Position numbers and translations under genes: made by a program. Positions 60,112-64,000 of a DNA stretch of 64,000 bases are shown here, in pieces. The DNA lies in contig CAMVNO010000005.1 in assembly GCA_947168855.1 (NCBI GenBank), positions 152,439 to 216,438 of the forward strand. The letters run 5' to 3'. The DNA comes from an uncultured Clostridia bacterium (lineage in GTDB: Bacteria; Bacillota; Clostridia; Christensenellales; CAG-138). The notes beneath the pieces are model-generated. The model was not told where the DNA came from. It searched no databases and saw only the letters and a list, made by a program, of their open reading frames with translations. Every line of letters starts with the position of its first letter. Position 1 is the first letter of the stretch.

Positions 60112-62393
60112 TTTGCCGCGCCTCCTTTCGCCGCTCTGCGCCGTTTCGGGTCAACGCCCTTCAATACCCGCCCCAGAATCAACGTAATGATCCAGGCAAG
60201 AATGAAATAGATCAGCGCCGTCGCGATCAGCGGGAAGAACGCCTCATAGGTGCGGGCGCGGATGATGTCGCTCATCTTCGTGAGGTCCTGCACCGCAATG
60301 TAGCCGACGATCGACGTGGATTTCAGAAGCGAAACGATCTCGCCGCGATAGACCGGCAAAAACCGCTGCGCCGCCTGCGGGAAGATGAACCGGAAGAACG
60401 ACTGATTCTCGGTAAAGCCGAGCGCCAGCGCCGCTTCGCGCTGTCCCGGATCGATGCTCTCGATGCCGGAACGCATGATCTCGGACGCGTATGCACCGAA
60501 GTTCAGCGTAAAGCCGATGATCGCAACCGTGATCGCGGAGAACGGCGTCTTTGCAAACACGACGTAGTAGAGCAGCATCAGCAGCACGACCGTCGGCGTG
60601 CCCTGCAGCAGCTTCACATACAGGTTGGAGATCGTACTCGCAAGCTTCGAGCCGGTGCGGCGGAACATGCAGATCAGAAACGCAAGGACCGTGCCGAACA
60701 GCACAGAAAGCACGGTGATGAAGCACGTCGTTCCGACGCCCTGCGCGATCAGCTTCCAGCGGCTTTCGCGGAGGAAGTTCTTTTCAAAGCTCGAAGCGAT
60801 CCTTTGGAAGAGGGTTCGCTCATCCCTGGCGACGATCCCGAGATCGATTGCCGGAACCGACAGACCCATACCGCCCTCATAGACGGTGTCCGAAAAGAGC
60901 ATGCTCGCTTTTCGTTCCTCGGTCACCGATATGGGACCGATCAGCACATCGTATTTCCCGGCCGAGATCCCTGCAATGCATGAGGTCAGCGTGCCGGTTT
61001 CGTATGCAATGGCATAGCCGTATTCCCGCGCAAACCGGGTGATCAGCTCGACGGCAAATCCCGTATACGCGCCGTTCGACACATAGGTAAACGGCGGCCG
61101 GTCCGGAAGGAGCGCAACGGTGATCGTTCCGTTTTTGCCGTTCGGGACCGTCGGATCGAACGCCTGCTCCGCGTTCTTCGCGTCGTCCGACCATACGTTC
61201 TGCAGACGGGTCAGTTCGCCGCTTTCCCGGAGTCCCGCCACAAAGGCGTTGAACTCCGGCAGAATCTTTTCCGAAAGGTCGCTCGCCTTGCTGAACGCAA
61301 AGGAATAGCCTTCGACATAGAGCGGCTTTGAAAGATACCCGATCTCCGGTTCCTCTTCGCAGATGCCGCGGATCGTCGGCAGATCGCCCGCATAGCAGTC
61401 GATCGAACCCGACTTCATGGCGAGGACCAGATCGCTGTTGCTCTCCTGATAGACGTAGGTGGAATCGGGGAACAGTTCCAGCACGATGTTTTCCAGGCTG
61501 AAGCCCGTCACCATGCCGATCCGCTTTCCGATGTACTCCGTATAGCTCGGCTCGCCCGCGATGATCTCGTCCGAACGCGCCGCGACGACGATACCGCCCT
61601 CGCTGACCGGATCGGAGAAGAGGACCTCCTCCTCGCGCTCGGGCGTGACGTTCATGGTCGTCGTAAACTCATACTTGCCGGACGCCAGCGCAGGAATGCG
61701 CGCCGAGAAATCGACCTCGCCGATCTCGATCGCGTAGCCGTACTCGCGGCAGAACCGCACGGCGACGTCGATGTCGTAGCCGACGTTTTTGCCGTCCTTG
61801 ATGTAGGAAAACGGTTCGTCCGTCGAAGTCGTAACGACGTGGATGGTGCCGTTTTCGCCCGTCAGATCGGACATGTCGACGACCTTCTTCGATTCGTCGA
61901 CGCCGAACCAGGTCCGGTCGATCTCGTCATACACGCCGTTCGCCTTGATCTTCGCAAGGAACTGATTGAATTGATCGCGCAGCGCCTTTTCCTCCGGATC
62001 GTCCTTGCGGAACGCAAAGGAATAGCGGTTGTTCGTCAGGCGTTTATGGAAATAGTTGATCTCCGGCTCTGCGGCATGGATGCTTTTCAACGCCGGCTCG
62101 TCTCCGAGGTAGGCGTCGATCACACCGCTTTTGAGCGCGATGTTCATGTTCGGATAGCCGTCAAAGTACAGATACTCGCTTTTCGGGAAATACCTGAAGG
62201 TCTCCGCCTCCATGTTCGTGCCCGTCAGGATGCCGATCTTTTTGCCGATGAACGCCTCATAGCCTGTCGCCTTCTGCGCGATCTCGCGCTGCTTTGCGCT
62301 CGGAATCAGCGTCATCACGACGGCAAGCGCCAGCAGCGCCGCCAACACGCAGACGATGACGATATCGACCTTTCTTGTTTTTTTCACGCGCAT
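60108..62393 (-). CDS. ABC importer: solute-binding lobes in half-full-half order fused to a polar amino-acid permease
   Basis: 761 residues. After an N-terminal membrane segment (10-30), residues 45-165 look like the second half of a type II amino-acid binding protein ([15 protein letters not shown] to DRTWFG). Residues 182-402 are one complete copy ([18 protein letters not shown] to [10 protein letters not shown]). Residues 421-515 are the first half of another copy ([18 protein letters not shown] to EGGMGLSVP). Residues about 545-745 are the GlnP/HisM permease with the EAA loop [23 protein letters not shown]. The ATG sits only about 4 nt after AGAGGTGA; a GTG two codons on (62387) is an alternative start. 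Confidence 0.9.
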   Translation of the reverse strand: MRVKKTRKVDIVIVCVLAALLALAVVMTLIPSAKQREIAQKATGYEAFIGKKIGILTGTNMEAETFRYFPKSEYLYFDGYPNMNIALKSGVIDAYLGDEPALKSIHAAEPEINYFHKRLTNNRYSFAFRKDDPEEKALRDQFNQFLAKIKANGVYDEIDRTWFGVDESKKVVDMSDLTGENGTIHVVTTSTDEPFSYIKDGKNVGYDIDVAVRFCREYGYAIEIGEVDFSARIPALASGKYEFTTTMNVTPEREEEVLFSDPVSEGGIVVAARSDEIIAGEPSYTEYIGKRIGMVTGFSLENIVLELFPDSTYVYQESNSDLVLAMKSGSIDCYAGDLPTIRGICEEEPEIGYLSKPLYVEGYSFAFSKASDLSEKILPEFNAFVAGLRESGELTRLQNVWSDDAKNAEQAFDPTVPNGKNGTITVALLPDRPPFTYVSNGAYTGFAVELITRFAREYGYAIAYETGTLTSCIAGISAGKYDVLIGPISVTEERKASMLFSDTVYEGGMGLSVPAIDLGIVARDERTLFQRIASSFEKNFLRESRWKLIAQGVGTTCFITVLSVLFGTVLAFLICMFRRTGSKLASTISNLYVKLLQGTPTVVLLMLLYYVVFAKTPFSAITVAIIGFTLNFGAYASEIMRSGIESIDPGQREAALALGFTENQSFFRFIFPQAAQRFLPVYRGEIVSLLKSTSIVGYIAVQDLTKMSDIIRARTYEAFFPLIATALIYFILAWIITLILGRVLKGVDPKRRRAAKGGAAK

Positions 62394-62509
62394 TCACCTC
62401 TGTGTCAGATGCGTTCGGTATACCGTACCGTCGGTCCGTGCAAAATCCGTACGTTCCGGCGGGGCGGAGAAGTACCGTCCTGCGGGAACCGGTATGCCGG
62501 TCGGACCGT

Positions 62510-62929
62510 TTACGGTCTGCCGTAATAAAACTCGGTTGCGGTCACGTTTTTCTGGATCAGAACGGAGCTCTGATGAAACGCCGCGATCAATTCGTCCGCA
62601 GCGGCGTGAACGGCGTCCGCGCTCGTATCGCTCAGATAGATCACGATCGTGTATTCGCGATAGAGCATATCTCCGTCTGCCCAGCCGCCGTTCGCCTCCT
62701 GGATCGTCCAGCCGCCGACATGCTTGAGCAGAATCTCCTCCGCTTTCGTTTTGGCTTCGTCCGGCGCAAACACCGGTTCGTTCGTATCCTTATCGTTCGT
62801 GCCGAGATACATGACGTACTGCACGTCACCCGCCGCCTGTTTCGGCAGCAGCGCAACGATCAGTCCCGCGATCGACAGGCACAGTGCGGCGACGGCGATC
62901 ACGATCGCAGCAACGGTTTTTTTATTCAT
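62510..62929 (-). CDS. Small membrane-anchored protein, DUF3574-like
   Basis: 139 residues after AAGGAG. One N-terminal hydrophobic anchor (TVAAIVIAVAALCLSIAGLIVALL) without a lipobox, then a ~100-residue alpha/beta domain: VQYVMYLGTNDKDT, EILLKHVGGWTIQEANGGW, REYTIVIYLSDTS. The domain is reminiscent of DUF3574, small secreted proteins of unknown role; this is resemblance only. The domain should face outside. It lies 25 nt downstream of the 321-residue membrane protein gene. Confidence 0.6.
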   Translation of the reverse strand: MNKKTVAAIVIAVAALCLSIAGLIVALLPKQAAGDVQYVMYLGTNDKDTNEPVFAPDEAKTKAEEILLKHVGGWTIQEANGGWADGDMLYREYTIVIYLSDTSADAVHAAADELIAAFHQSSVLIQKNVTATEFYYGRP

Positions 62930-62954
62930 AAGGTAACTCCTTCCCCCGCGTCCG

Positions 62955-63920
62955 TTACATCTCCTGATGGAGCTTGCGGAACTTCGGAGACTTGGAATCG
63001 AGCACCTTGAAGCTCTCCTCCGACGGAATATCGTTCTTGCCGGAATCGATGTAGTTTCTCAGCACGCCGACCAGCACAAACGGCTTGATAAAGACCGAGT
63101 GGATGATCGCCCACACGATGATCCCGATGAGCGCCGCGAAAGCGATGGGCAGCGCCTTGGGATTGATGAGGATCTGCGCGAGCCTGCTCGACGTATCGGT
63201 AAGGTTTTCCGTCATCCACGCCGCCAGCGGCTCATAGAACGTCTGTCCCTTCAGGATCAGGTAAGAAATGACGCCGAACACGCCGCCGATCCCGAGCAGG
63301 GAAACAAGGCCCATGCCGAACACGCGCCCCATGTTCTTTGCAAACGTTTTGCCGTGCTTGAAAAACAGCACTGCGCCTTCGCACGCCGCCCGCGCGGGCT
63401 TGACCTCCTTGCGGTAGAAGACCCAGCCGAGGCAGCAGTCGCAAAGGTAATTGACGATCGTCTGCATAACGGAGCTCACCGCGCCGCCGATCGCGCCGCC
63501 GGTATCGCCGCCAATGCTTTCGCCGAGCTTCGTGATGCCTCTGCCGATCTGGTTGAAGATGCCCCGGATCACGCCGGTGATCGCAAAGAACGCCGCAACG
63601 GTCGCAAAGCGTTCCTTCACGACCTTCTTGCCCTCCCTGATGACGTCGTCGGGCAGTTCGCCTTCGGAAACGCCGCGGGTCATCATGGCGATCTGTCCCG
63701 CTTTCAGCGCATACGAAATGAACCGCGTGATGAGGATCAGCGCAACGATGCCGATCACAGCCCCGATCAACAGACCGATCGGTCCGTTTTGCGCGTATTT
63801 TTCACCGAGGAAATACCCGAGCGTTCCCGCGCCGAGAAGCAGCACGACCGAAATGATGTCCCAGAACACGCGACGCAGGGAGAATCCGAGCGTCTTTTTG
63901 TAGATTTGTTTGTTGTCCAT
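62955..63920 (-). CDS. Uncharacterised multi-pass membrane protein
   Basis: 321 residues, start ATG after AGTAGGT. About six hydrophobic segments: IISVVLLLGAGTLGYFLG, GLLIGAVIGIVALILI, TVAAFFAITGVIRGIF, the region around AVSSVMQTIVNYLCDCC, VFGMGLVSLLGIGGVFGVIS and LPIAFAALIGIIVWAIIH. The C-terminal ~35 residues are charged and cytosolic in character. Weakly similar proteins are common in Clostridia without an assigned function; it has no recognisable catalytic motif. It appears to be co-transcribed with the DUF3574-like gene and perhaps with the ABC importer further on. Confidence 0.75.
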   Translation of the reverse strand: MDNKQIYKKTLGFSLRRVFWDIISVVLLLGAGTLGYFLGEKYAQNGPIGLLIGAVIGIVALILITRFISYALKAGQIAMMTRGVSEGELPDDVIREGKKVVKERFATVAAFFAITGVIRGIFNQIGRGITKLGESIGGDTGGAIGGAVSSVMQTIVNYLCDCCLGWVFYRKEVKPARAACEGAVLFFKHGKTFAKNMGRVFGMGLVSLLGIGGVFGVISYLILKGQTFYEPLAAWMTENLTDTSSRLAQILINPKALPIAFAALIGIIVWAIIHSVFIKPFVLVGVLRNYIDSGKNDIPSEESFKVLDSKSPKFRKLHQEM

Positions 63921-63974
63921 ATTTACCTACTGATCCTTATGGTTGATAATCTGTCCCGTGAAACTCGCGGGATC

Positions 63975-64000
63975 TCAGCCCTTCAGGGCGTTGAAGACGA
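63975..64000 (-). CDS. Possible C-terminal end of another gene (ends VFNALKG)
   Basis: On the minus strand the last bases of the window read VFNALKG followed by TGA at 63975-63977. Eight codons cannot establish a gene, but the operon direction and 54-nt gap to the next start fit an upstream gene ending here. Confidence 0.25.

Overview
The window reads as chromosomal DNA of an anaerobic, GC-rich Bacillota (Clostridia-type) bacterium. The evidence is: sigma-A promoters with TTGACA-17-TATAAT, strong GGAGG ribosome sites, a CIRCE operator, several lipoprotein signal peptides, an anaerobic (cbi) cobalamin pathway, and the LL-DAP aminotransferase lysine/peptidoglycan route. No rRNA, tRNA, phage, insertion sequence or CRISPR array was recognised. 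Coding density is high, and most long ORFs on the opposite strand are GC-driven shadows.

Layout. 1-1.9 kb (minus): a small operon of DUF3795, LURP-one, AlkZ-like and a truncated M42 peptidase gene. 2-7 kb: clpB under a perfect CIRCE, an HD-domain protein, and tyrS. 7.1-13.8 kb: a DUF6273 lipoprotein; a preQ1-I riboswitch controlling a YhhQ/VUT queuosine-precursor transporter; an SDR; a PPC-domain protein; a membrane-protein gene interrupted by TGA; a Mbeg1-like hydrolase; and a QueT-PAP2 fusion. 13.85-14.13 kb: an array of small hairpins joined by a constant 7-nt linker. 14.2-33.3 kb (minus): one ~19 kb cobalamin operon under a consensus promoter, a cobalamin riboswitch and an attenuator. It runs from a surface-anchored, internally duplicated CbiK chelatase through two small lipoproteins and a FecBCD-type ABC transporter to the anaerobic corrin-ring genes. 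33.4-35.9 kb: copA. 36-39.5 kb: a partner-switching signalling cluster (STAS-kinase-HATPase fusion, PHP enzyme, HATPase-like protein, STAS). 39.6-46.6 kb (minus): four flavin/iron-sulfur redox genes, divergent from an acyl-ligase, acyl carrier protein and acyl-ACP thioesterase set (46.8-49.1 kb). 49.2-56.2 kb: pyrG-glnA-dapF-dapL-glmS. 56.25-56.4 kb: a second hairpin array beside a broken lipoprotein gene. 56.5-63.9 kb (minus): a second partner-switching module (SpoIIE/RsbU-like phosphatase with HATPase domain, STAS) joined to an unusual ABC importer.

How the parts fit. The B12 operon covers cobalt insertion to adenosylcobinamide-phosphate, except the adenosyltransferase and the lower-ligand genes, which are not in the window. 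Two different queuosine-precursor transporter families lie 4 kb apart. Two paralogous STAS switches suggest a regulatory network; one is physically tied to an ABC ATPase that carries a HATPase-like tail. pyrG, glnA and glmS link glutamine production to its use.

The most unusual items are: (1) the two hairpin arrays, whose stems differ between loci with compensatory changes while the linker stays constant, and which lie between a stop codon and an intrinsic terminator; (2) the exported tandem CbiK; (3) the STAS-kinase-HATPase fusion and the HATPase-tailed ABC transporter with a half-full-half solute-binding architecture; (4) the QueT-PAP2 fusion; (5) the divergent redox/acyl-carrier locus.
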